64,000 nt of DNA from Chloroflexota bacterium (GTDB lineage Bacteria; Chloroflexota; Anaerolineae; Caldilineales; Caldilineaceae), in NCBI GenBank assembly GCA_016861025.1, contig BOKO01000003.1, positions 1 to 64,000 of the forward strand, read 5' to 3'. A program made the position numbers and the translations under genes. Positions 7,568 to 15,233 of the stretch are shown here, one piece after another (within the stretch, counting starts at the first letter, position 1; the number at the start of each line of letters is the position of its first letter). The notes under the pieces were generated by a model that made no database searches, was not told the origin of the DNA, and worked only from the letters and a program-made list of their open reading frames with translations.

Positions 7568-9114
7568 CAACACAGGAACAACCGCTGACCAGCTCGCTGA
7601 CTGGCGTGGACGCTGCGCCGATGACGCGCAATGGCTTTGCCATGCTCGGCGGCGTGGCGGCGACCGTGGGCTTTGGTCTGCTGACAACGCTGTGGATGCC
7701 GCGTGGACCGGCGACGGCGGCGCAGGTTTGGATGGTGCTGCTCGGCGGGTTAGGGATTGGCTTTTTCGGTGGTGTGACGCTGCGCACGCGCTGGGCGTTG
7801 CTGTTCATGCCGCTCGTCTACATTGCGGTCGTCGAACTGAGCCGGCTGGGGGTGGTAGGGCCTACGGCGGCGTGGCCGCGTCTGGACAACCCGTTTGGCA
7901 TCCTGGCGCTGATCGTTGGGCGCGGGGTGCACGGGCTGATCGCCTTCCCGCCGCTGCTGCTGGGCGTCGGGCTGGGGCTGACCTGGCTGCGTGCGACGGA
8001 GCACGGCATTGGGGTTGGGCGCGCCGTGCTGCATCAGCCGCTGCTGATCGTCCTGGCGCTGATCGTGGCGGGGCTGGCGGTGCTCAATCTGCTGCCGGCG
8101 CGCACACCGCCGATCCTCGACGCCGCCGGCAAGCCGATCCCCGGCAGCATCGCCGAGCTGACCACCGTGCGGCTCGGCGGCAAGGATCAGGCGATCCTGG
8201 TGCGCGGGCGCAGCGCCAATCTGCCGGTGCTGCTCTACCTGAGCGGCGGGCCCGGACAGAGCGACCTGCCCTTCACACGCGTGCTGTTCGATGACCTGAC
8301 GCAGGACTTCATCGTCGTCGGCTGGGATCAGCGCGGGACGGGCAAGTCCTACGCGGCGCTTGACCCAACGCAAGATCTGACGCTGGCGCAAGCCGTCGCC
8401 GACACCATCGAGCTGACCACCTATTTGCGCACACGCTTTGACGAGGAAAAGATCTACCTGCTGGGCGAGTCGTGGGGCAGTACATTGGGCGTGCTGGCGG
8501 TGCAGCAGCGGCCCGACCTCTACCACGCCTTCATCGGCAGCGGGCAGATGGTGAGCCAGCGCGAGACCGACCGCCGCCTCTACTACGATGTGCTGGAGAT
8601 GGCCGGACGCACGGGCGACAGCGCGCTGCGCAACCAGATGCTCGCCTTTGGTGCGCCGCCCTACGCCGACATCCCCTATCCCAACGCCATCGTCATGGGC
8701 GCTTACCCGCGGCTGGAGACGCCCTACACGCCGCCGGCTGCCTACATCGAGCGCGGCATGGCCGCCAACCTGGGGCCGTATGGCGTCTTTGGCAGCGAGT
8801 ACAACGTTATCGAGAAATTCAACGTCCTGCGCGGGCTGATCGACATGTTCACCGTGATGTACCCGCAGCTTCAGGGCATCGACTTCCGCCGCGATGTCCC
8901 ACGGCTGGAGGTTCCAGTCTACATCCTCGATGGCGCCGCCGAACTAGCGGCGCGGCGCGACCTGGCGCTGGAATGGTATGCACAGTTGGATGCGCCGATC
9001 AAACGCCTTTACACCTTTGAGAACGGCGGACATTCGGTCGCGTTCGAGCACTTCGCAGCGCTGCACCGCATCCTGACGGAGACAGTGTTGGTCGAGACAA
9101 GTGGGATGCGTTAG
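7564..9114 (+). CDS. Membrane-anchored alpha/beta hydrolase, S33 prolyl aminopeptidase-like
   Basis: 516 residues. About five membrane helices occupy residues 20-180; the rest is a complete alpha/beta hydrolase. Visible signatures: GGPGQ (228-232, oxyanion loop), WDQRGTGKS, the nucleophile elbow GESWGS with S303, D456 and H490 in GGHS. GGPGQ, DQRG and GxSWG together are typical of proline iminopeptidase-type S33 enzymes. The catalytic domain is probably outside or membrane-facing. Joined by a 4-bp overlap to the 70-aa gene and followed by another TM-linked hydrolase. Substrate could be a peptide, amide or ester. Confidence 0.85.
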   Translation: MTTQEQPLTSSLTGVDAAPMTRNGFAMLGGVAATVGFGLLTTLWMPRGPATAAQVWMVLLGGLGIGFFGGVTLRTRWALLFMPLVYIAVVELSRLGVVGPTAAWPRLDNPFGILALIVGRGVHGLIAFPPLLLGVGLGLTWLRATEHGIGVGRAVLHQPLLIVLALIVAGLAVLNLLPARTPPILDAAGKPIPGSIAELTTVRLGGKDQAILVRGRSANLPVLLYLSGGPGQSDLPFTRVLFDDLTQDFIVVGWDQRGTGKSYAALDPTQDLTLAQAVADTIELTTYLRTRFDEEKIYLLGESWGSTLGVLAVQQRPDLYHAFIGSGQMVSQRETDRRLYYDVLEMAGRTGDSALRNQMLAFGAPPYADIPYPNAIVMGAYPRLETPYTPPAAYIERGMAANLGPYGVFGSEYNVIEKFNVLRGLIDMFTVMYPQLQGIDFRRDVPRLEVPVYILDGAAELAARRDLALEWYAQLDAPIKRLYTFENGGHSVAFEHFAALHRILTETVLVETSGMR

Positions 9115-9152
9115 CCAACAGAGTAGGCGAAACGACCAGGCAATCGTTCCAG

Positions 9153-9183
9153 CTTCCAGGAAGGCGCTGTGCTTTCCTGGAAG
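9153..9183. promoter_or_regulatory. Paired TTCCWGGAA sites / 10-bp hairpin
   Basis: CTTCCAGGAA (9153-9162) and TTCCTGGAAG (9174-9183) are perfect inverted repeats with an 11-nt loop. Each arm also holds the palindrome TTCCWGGAA, and the two copies are exactly 20 bp (two turns) apart. No T-run follows. It lies between the two hydrolase genes, about 30 bp before the 9215 start: either an operator pair or an intercistronic hairpin. Confidence 0.45.
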
Positions 9184-9214
9184 TTGGAGGGGGCGTTCCA
9201 TCGAGAAGGTGAAC

Positions 9215-11083
9215 ATGATGACACAACAAATTTCTGGCCGGCGCCTGCGGGTGCTTTCGCTTGTGCTGGCGCTGAGCCTGCTGGCGAATCTGCTGACGGG
9301 GTCGGCGGCACAGGCAGACACGCACCGCAAGCTAGACGCCGCGACGATCGCGGCCTTCTTCGACGAAGTGCTGCCGGCGCAACTGGCGCGTGAGCATGTC
9401 GCCGGTGCGATGGCAGCGGTTGTCTACAACGGCGAGACCGTGTTTGCAAAGGGCTATGGATATGCCGATGTGGCGGCTGGCGTGCATGTGACGCCGGAGC
9501 GCACGCTCTTTTTCATCGGCTCGGATGGCAAGCTCTTGACGTGGACGGCGGTGATGCAACTGGTGGAGCAGGGCCGGCTTGACCTGCACGCTAACATCAA
9601 CGCCTACCTGGATTTTGCAATCCCGGAAGCGTTCGATAAGCCGATCACGCTCCATCACTTGATGACGCACACCGCCGGCTTTGAGGATCAAGCCAACTCG
9701 CTGTTTGTCGCCGGTCGGGAGCAACTGCTGCCGCTGCGCCAGCATCTGGTTCGCTTTATGCCGGCGCGCGTCTACCCGCCGGGGGCGGTGATGGCGTACT
9801 CGAACTACGGCACCGCGCTGGCTGGCTATATTGTCGAACGCGTGGCGGGGCAACCCTTCGAGGATTATCTCACCGAGCATCTGTTGCAGCCGTTGGGTAT
9901 GCAGCATAGCTTCGCTGGCGCTTTCCCGCCGCCTGCCCTCATCGCCGATCTGGCGAAGGGCTATCGCTATCGGGACGGCGCGTTTGTGGCGTCGGACTTT
10001 GAGTGGACGGCGGCGGTTCCTGCCGCGCCAATTCGCACGACCGCCAGCGACATCAGCCGCTTCATGTTGGCGCACCTGAACCGCGGCTGCATCGACGGCG
10101 CGTGCATCTTGCGCCCGGCAAGCGTGGCTGACATGCACGCAACGCACTTCACCCATCACCCGCACATGAGCGGCATGGCGTATGGCTTTATGGAGATGAC
10201 GATCAACGGCGAGCATGTGCTCTGGCATCTTGGCGGCAGCGCGCACTTTGTGACGATGCTGGCGTTGATCCCGGCGCAGCAGTTGGGGATCGTCGTCTCC
10301 TACAACACGCCACCCGCCGATGATGGCCGGGCGATTCTGTTTCAATTCATGGGTGAATTCTTTCCGACTGAGCGCGCAGCCGCAAAACAGGCGCCTGCAT
10401 CCGACGGGGCAACGCGCGCCGCAGTCTTCAACGGCGCCTACGCACCAGCACGCACCAATCACACCACTGCGCAGAAGCTGATACGCTACACGATGACGGC
10501 GCCAGTGACTATCGAGAACGAGCGGCTGACCTTCAACGGCTGGGAGTTTGTCGAGACTGCGCCAAATCGCTTTCAGCAGGTGGATGGCGACCGCACGCTG
10601 GTCTTCCAGATCGATGAACACGGCGTGCGCTGGCTCTTTGTGGGGGTGCTTGCCTACTTCCAGGCGCCCTGGAGCGAGACGCCGCTCTGGCTGCTGACGA
10701 TGGTAGCCGCCAACGTGCTCCTGGCGCTGTCGTTGGCAGGCGCCTGGCTGCTGCGTCGACGTCGCCGCGCCACACCTGATGGACGTGTGATTGCGCTGGC
10801 AATTGGGCTGAGCATCTTCACCATCGCTCTCTTTGTCTGGCTGGCGGTTGAGTTGCTTCAGTTCGCCGACACATTGATCTACCCACAGACCACCGTCACC
10901 ATGATTGCCCAACTATACTGGGTGGCGGCGCCGTGGACGCTGGCTGTCGTGGTTGTGGTCGCGAACGCCTGGCTGCGCCGACGCTGGAGCGCCGGCTGGC
11001 GTGTCCACTATTCACTTTTTGCCGTCGCCGCGCTTGGCTGGCTGGCGCTGCTATGGCGCAACCATCTGTTCGGTGGCGGTTGA
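9215..11083 (+). CDS. Class C beta-lactamase-like serine hydrolase with C-terminal membrane domain
   Basis: 622 residues from ATG 9215 (ATG 9218 also possible), preceded by GAGAAGG. A signal peptide (LRVLSLVLALSLLANLLTG) is followed by the AmpC/PBP fold: S103-x-x-K106 (SDGK), Y195-S-N197 and H338-L-G-G. These are the catalytic motifs of penicillin-binding-type hydrolases. About five C-terminal membrane helices (from ~residue 490) tether it. Such proteins are usually esterases or peptidases acting on the cell envelope or D-amino-acid peptides, not resistance enzymes. A smaller paralogue with the same catalytic-plus-TM plan lies at 27862-29397. Confidence 0.85.
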   Translation: MMTQQISGRRLRVLSLVLALSLLANLLTGSAAQADTHRKLDAATIAAFFDEVLPAQLAREHVAGAMAAVVYNGETVFAKGYGYADVAAGVHVTPERTLFFIGSDGKLLTWTAVMQLVEQGRLDLHANINAYLDFAIPEAFDKPITLHHLMTHTAGFEDQANSLFVAGREQLLPLRQHLVRFMPARVYPPGAVMAYSNYGTALAGYIVERVAGQPFEDYLTEHLLQPLGMQHSFAGAFPPPALIADLAKGYRYRDGAFVASDFEWTAAVPAAPIRTTASDISRFMLAHLNRGCIDGACILRPASVADMHATHFTHHPHMSGMAYGFMEMTINGEHVLWHLGGSAHFVTMLALIPAQQLGIVVSYNTPPADDGRAILFQFMGEFFPTERAAAKQAPASDGATRAAVFNGAYAPARTNHTTAQKLIRYTMTAPVTIENERLTFNGWEFVETAPNRFQQVDGDRTLVFQIDEHGVRWLFVGVLAYFQAPWSETPLWLLTMVAANVLLALSLAGAWLLRRRRRATPDGRVIALAIGLSIFTIALFVWLAVELLQFADTLIYPQTTVTMIAQLYWVAAPWTLAVVVVVANAWLRRRWSAGWRVHYSLFAVAALGWLALLWRNHLFGGG

Positions 11084-11125
11084 CCGATGTTCCTGCCTTG
11101 TCTCGTCAACACGGCGGGCAACCAG

Positions 11126-11239
11126 GGGTCTACTTCACGTTCAGGGCAAGAAGCGTGCGTCGCACTGGTCAACAAGTGTTCCGCAGGCGGGAACGCGTTG
11201 ACCAGTGCGACGCACGCGCCCCCAAGTTGAAGTACACCC
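11126..11239. repeat. 114-bp complex palindrome, element A
   Basis: Perfect 21-bp inner arms at 11153-11173 and 11197-11217 surround a 23-nt centre. Outer arms GGGTCTACTTCA (11126-11137) and TGAAGTACACCC (11228-11239) pair with one mismatch. No gene inside. It lies between the 9215 gene and the LAL-SARP regulator. Could be a MITE-like or REP-like element, or a large regulatory hairpin. Confidence 0.7.
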
Positions 11240-11240
11240 A

Positions 11241-11322
11241 CGCGTCACTTGATCATCAAAATCGCGTCAGTTAGATGGATAGAAGAGCAACAGTGATCAT
11301 GAGAAAACGCGTCAATAGATCA
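11241..11322 (+). repeat. Three CGCGTCA iterons
   Basis: CGCGTCA starts at 11241, 11263 and 11308. Copies 1 and 3 extend to CGCGTCACTTGATCA and CGCGTCAATAGATCA (13 of 15 equal); copy 2 is degenerate. Copies 1 and 2 are 22 bp apart. Candidate operator sites before the LAL-SARP gene at 11515. Confidence 0.4.
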
Positions 11323-11501
11323 AGATCATGGCGAATCCGTATGTAACTATGTACTGTCATCATCTCTTCCTTCGTCTCTGGTGCTCGGCCGTTTCTCAAC
11401 CGCCTTACCTTAACGGATTTGCTTCCGGTGACGAGCTTTTTTTCGTCTGGTGACGCGCTGTTAGAGTATCAAAACCAGCTTGTGCTGACGCCCAAAAGTG
11501 A

Positions 11502-11515
11502 TAAACTGTGTTTCA
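11502..11515 (+). promoter_or_regulatory. -10 box TAAACT placed for a leaderless mRNA
   Basis: TAAACT at 11502-11507 ends seven bases before the ATG at 11515. No Shine-Dalgarno is present. Same arrangement as the LAL gene at 2181. Confidence 0.4.
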
Positions 11516-14500
11516 TGGACTCGACTGTCGCTCGTCCGGATAGGGCCGACAGCGCCCCCGATCCGAACCAGACCGCGCGCGTGCTTGCGCGGCCACGGCT
11601 ATTGGCTGCGCTCAACCGGGCCACGACCAGCAGCCTTACCCTCGTTATCGCTCCAGCCGGCTACGGCAAAACCACGCTGCTGGGCGAGTGGGCGCGCGGG
11701 CGATCAGAGTTCATCCTTTGGCGCACGCTCGGCGAGCTGGATAATGCTCCAACATACTTTCTCCAGGGACTATCGGCGGAGCTTCGTTCTCGCTTTGCCG
11801 ACATCTCACCGCCGCTGGCGACCAGTCCGCTGGCTTATGCCCTGGCCCGCCTCTTCCACCAGGCAGCCCAACAGACGGGACAGCCCTGGCTGCTCATCCT
11901 CGACGATTATCATCTCATCACCAACCCACAGCTGCACCAGGCCCTGGATACGGTCCTGAGCCTGCCGGACTGGCCGGTGCGCCTGATGATTGCCAGCCGC
12001 AACCTCCCGCCCTTGACGATGATTGCCCGCTTGCGCGTGGAAGGACGCCTGACCGAGTTGGACGAAGCCGACCTGCGCTTTGACCTGACGGAAACACAGC
12101 GCTTTCTGGCTGCCAGGGGGCTGGTTTTGCAGGAAGCGGATGTCCGCCAGGTCGCTGAACGCACCGAGGGCTGGCCGTCCGCCCTGCAACTGGTGTGCCA
12201 GGCGTTGCAGCGTTCACCCCATTTCGACCTGCCGGCCATCCTGGGGCGCATCAGCGACGAGCGCCCCCTGTTTGACTACCTGGCTGGTCAGGTGTTCGCG
12301 CGTCAGCCGCCGGCCATCCAGGACTTCTTGCGGCGCACGGCGCTGTTGCCCTATCTCAGCAGCGATCTGTGCAATGCATATCTGGACATCGCCAACGCCG
12401 CCGCACTGCTGGATGAATTGGAGCGTGAGCATCTGTTCATCACCCCTGTGAACGAGGCAAACCGCCGACGCCTGCGCTATCATGCGCTCTTCCAGGCATT
12501 CCTGCAACGCTGCCTGGAACTGGAGGAAGGCGCCGCTGCAGTGCGCGCATGGCATCGCCGCGCCGCGACTTGTCTGCTGGCTAACCAGGATGCGCCGCCG
12601 CAGCAGCGCCTGGACGATCAGTCCGCAGCCGTCGACCACTTCCTGGCTGCCAACGAATGGACGGCCGCGGCGCAGGTCATCGCCAATCTGGCCGACACGC
12701 TTGACTTCGGCAACCTGCCGCGGCTGGAGCCCTGGTTTGCGCACCTGCCGACCGAGGTGACCACAGCCAATCCCCGCTTGCTGACAGCGTTGGGACAACT
12801 GCGCGAACGCCAGGGACGTTGGGGCGAGGCGCTGGCAGCCCTGCAGCAGGCTGAGCGGGTCGCGCAGAGCACCGGATCAATCGCCGATCTGACACAGGCG
12901 TATCGCTGGCAGGCCTGGGTCTATTTCAGACAAGATCGCTACGCCGAATCTATCGCTCTCTGCCAGCGCGCATTAGCCGTGGCGCCGACCGACAACGCGG
13001 AAGAGCTGGCGGCAATCTACAACATCCTGGCTAACTGCTACGGCAATTCCGGCGATCTGGAGCAGCAGCAGCGTTATCATCGCCATGCGTTGGAATTATT
13101 CCGCCGCCTGGGCCACCGCGAACGCGAGGCGCTAATTCTCCATAACATCGCGGCTTATGATTTGCCGCAGGGATTGTTGCGCGAGGCGTTAGAAACCGAG
13201 CAGATCAGCCTGCACATTCTGGACGAATTGCACAGCTATCGCATCTGCTTTCCGCTCATTACGCTGGCGCAAACCTATCTGCAGTCCGGTGAATTTGAGC
13301 AAGCGCGGGCAGCGGCGGAGCGGCTGTTGCGCCTGGCTGATGCCTACCAGGATGCGATCCGGCGCGGGTACGCACTCTTCTTGCTGGGGCATCTCCACCG
13401 CGAACAAGGCAACACGACTGCGGCACGCAGTTGCTACGAAGAGGCCTGGGGGATCGCCGAGCAGACGCAAGATAGCTTTTTGTGCTTTGAATTGCACCAG
13501 GGTCAGGCGCGACTGGCCCTGGATGCTGGCGACCTGCGTGAGGCGCGACGGCAGGGACAAATGGCGCTCGCACGCAGCCGCCAGTCGTCCGACTGCCAGC
13601 TGACGGGGCGGGCGCTGATCACGCTGGGGCAGATTGCGGACGCTGCCGGCGATCTGCAGCAGTCCGAAGTACACTACATCGAAGCATTGCGCCTCGTCGA
13701 GCAGGCCAATGGCCGTTTGGATCAGACCCTCCTGCACCTGCGCCTGGCCGATCTCTGCCGCCGAGACGGTCGCGATGCGGAGGCGCAAGCTCACCTGGGA
13801 CAGGCCGTGGCGCTCTCGCAGGTGCACGGTTACGACTTTCTCTTCACCGGGTCGGAGCGCGACCGTGTGCTGCCGCTGCTGGTCGCAGCGCTAAGTCAAA
13901 AGTTCCCCGGGCTTTCCGAAGCCTCAAGGGTCTTGGAAATTGATCGCCTGCTGACCCTCATCGGCGCGCCAGCCGTCGAGCCGCTGCTGGCGCTGTTGGA
14001 CACGGCAGCGCAAGGGGTTCAAGCGCGTGTCATCCAGATATTGGGCGAGATCGGCGACGAGCGTGCGGCGCCGGCGTTGAGCCGTCTGCGTCGCCACCGC
14101 CCGCTCCAGGAAGCGGTGAAAGCTGCGCTGGATCGCATCGCTGCCGCGCCGCGACCGCCGCTGCGCGTCCTGGCCCTGGGCGACTTTCAGGTATGGCGGG
14201 GCGACAGCTTCATTGCACCGGCCACATGGCAGCCGCGGCGTAAAGCGCGTCTGCTCTTGCTCTATCTGCTGCACCACGCTCCGCGCTCCGTCGCCTGCGA
14301 TGAACTGATCGAAGCCCTGTGGCCAGACCTTGCGCCCGACTCGGCCCGGCGGGCGCTGAACACCACCTTCTCCGACCTCCGCCACATCCTGGAGCCTTAT
14401 CTTGGGCAGGGGCAGCCCTCGCGCTATCTGACGCGCGATGACGAAACGTTGGCTTTTACGGGCGCCGTCTGGTACGACGTGGCCGCCTTTCAACAGGCGG

Positions 14501-14883
14501 TGCAGGCTGGCGGCCAGGCAGCGCGCCAGGCGCTTGAGTTGTACCGGGGCGACTTTCTGCCTGAGGAGCCTTATGCAGACTGGGTGCTGCACGAGCGCGA
14601 GCGGCTGCGCAGCCTCTATCTGAACACCCTTACTGCCTGGCTGGAGGAGCGCGTACAGGCCGGCGAGTGGCGCGCCGGCGTCGATCTGGCGCGGCGCATT
14701 CTGGACATGGAGCCCTGGCTGGAAGAGGTCTGGCGCGCGTTGATGCTCTGTCTGGCCCGGCTGGGTCGCCGCAGCGAGGCGCTGCGCGCCTACCAGGAAT
14801 GCGTCCGCGCTTTGCAACAAGAACTGGATGCTGCGCCCTCAGCCGAGACACAGGCGTTGTACGACCAATTGAACAACTGCTAA
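11515..14883 (+). CDS. STAND regulator: LAL-type NTPase + TPR + HEAT + OmpR-type wHTH + BTAD (SARP output)
   Basis: 1122 residues from ATG 11515; an upstream TTG (11419) would add a tail unlike the family. Order: P-loop NTPase (APAGYGKTTLLGEW around residues 50-60; Walker B WLLILDDYHLI), winged-helix linker, a long TPR array (~390-800), a short HEAT-like stretch (VEPLLALL..VQARVIQILGEIGDERA), then an OmpR-type winged helix (ALGDFQVWRG..RKARLLLLYLL) and a bacterial transcriptional activator domain to the end. It resembles MalT in sensing but uses a SARP output instead of LuxR HTH. Probably a transcription activator for the genes beside it, such as the 15030-19390 pair. Inducer unknown. Confidence 0.9.
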   Translation: MDSTVARPDRADSAPDPNQTARVLARPRLLAALNRATTSSLTLVIAPAGYGKTTLLGEWARGRSEFILWRTLGELDNAPTYFLQGLSAELRSRFADISPPLATSPLAYALARLFHQAAQQTGQPWLLILDDYHLITNPQLHQALDTVLSLPDWPVRLMIASRNLPPLTMIARLRVEGRLTELDEADLRFDLTETQRFLAARGLVLQEADVRQVAERTEGWPSALQLVCQALQRSPHFDLPAILGRISDERPLFDYLAGQVFARQPPAIQDFLRRTALLPYLSSDLCNAYLDIANAAALLDELEREHLFITPVNEANRRRLRYHALFQAFLQRCLELEEGAAAVRAWHRRAATCLLANQDAPPQQRLDDQSAAVDHFLAANEWTAAAQVIANLADTLDFGNLPRLEPWFAHLPTEVTTANPRLLTALGQLRERQGRWGEALAALQQAERVAQSTGSIADLTQAYRWQAWVYFRQDRYAESIALCQRALAVAPTDNAEELAAIYNILANCYGNSGDLEQQQRYHRHALELFRRLGHREREALILHNIAAYDLPQGLLREALETEQISLHILDELHSYRICFPLITLAQTYLQSGEFEQARAAAERLLRLADAYQDAIRRGYALFLLGHLHREQGNTTAARSCYEEAWGIAEQTQDSFLCFELHQGQARLALDAGDLREARRQGQMALARSRQSSDCQLTGRALITLGQIADAAGDLQQSEVHYIEALRLVEQANGRLDQTLLHLRLADLCRRDGRDAEAQAHLGQAVALSQVHGYDFLFTGSERDRVLPLLVAALSQKFPGLSEASRVLEIDRLLTLIGAPAVEPLLALLDTAAQGVQARVIQILGEIGDERAAPALSRLRRHRPLQEAVKAALDRIAAAPRPPLRVLALGDFQVWRGDSFIAPATWQPRRKARLLLLYLLHHAPRSVACDELIEALWPDLAPDSARRALNTTFSDLRHILEPYLGQGQPSRYLTRDDETLAFTGAVWYDVAAFQQAVQAGGQAARQALELYRGDFLPEEPYADWVLHERERLRSLYLNTLTAWLEERVQAGEWRAGVDLARRILDMEPWLEEVWRALMLCLARLGRRSEALRAYQECVRALQQELDAAPSAETQALYDQLNNC

Positions 14884-14900
14884 GCGGTTTATTGGTCGAA

Positions 14901-14919
14901 TAGTCAGACTGGCTGACTA
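14901..14919. terminator. Hairpin after the LAL-SARP gene
   Basis: TAGTCAG (14901-14907), loop ACTGG, CTGACTA (14913-14919), with partial TTGG/CCAA extension. No T-run, so intrinsic termination is uncertain. It lies 18 bp after the stop codon. Confidence 0.3.
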
Positions 14920-15029
14920 ACCAACTATCAGGCTAAGCGACCATTCCCCGTTATCCTCCCGTTATTCTGCCACGCTACCCTGTTCCTCAGGCTGGCAACC
15001 AGGGACAAAGCCGACCTGAAGGAAGCACC

Positions 15030-15233
15030 ATGCGCACCGTCGTCACCTTCATCCTGCGCCTGTGGGTTGACGCACAGGCCCAACAGCCGGGCTGGGAAGG
15101 CCAGGTGGAATGCGTGCGCGACGGCGCGCGGACGCATGTCTGCAGTGCGGAAGACCTGGTGCGCTTCATCGAAGCCGAAACCGGCGTGAGTCGTGAGCAT
15201 CCCCATTCACAGCATAAGGAGAACGAGCGATGA
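15030..15233 (+). CDS. Small hypothetical protein, translationally coupled to the secreted protein gene
   Basis: 67 residues, preceded by GAAGGAAG at 15018-15025. Reads MRTVVTFILRLWVDAQAQQP followed by a short beta-rich part (WEGQVECVRDGARTHVCSAE) and an amphipathic helix (DLVRFIEAETG). The stop overlaps the start of the next gene (ATGA), so it is real and co-translated. The pattern suggests a small cytoplasmic alpha/beta protein; I know of similar short genes next to STAND regulators in Chloroflexota but no assigned function. Could be a signalling partner of the adjacent LAL-SARP regulator; this is a guess. Confidence 0.7.
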   Translation: MRTVVTFILRLWVDAQAQQPGWEGQVECVRDGARTHVCSAEDLVRFIEAETGVSREHPHSQHKENER

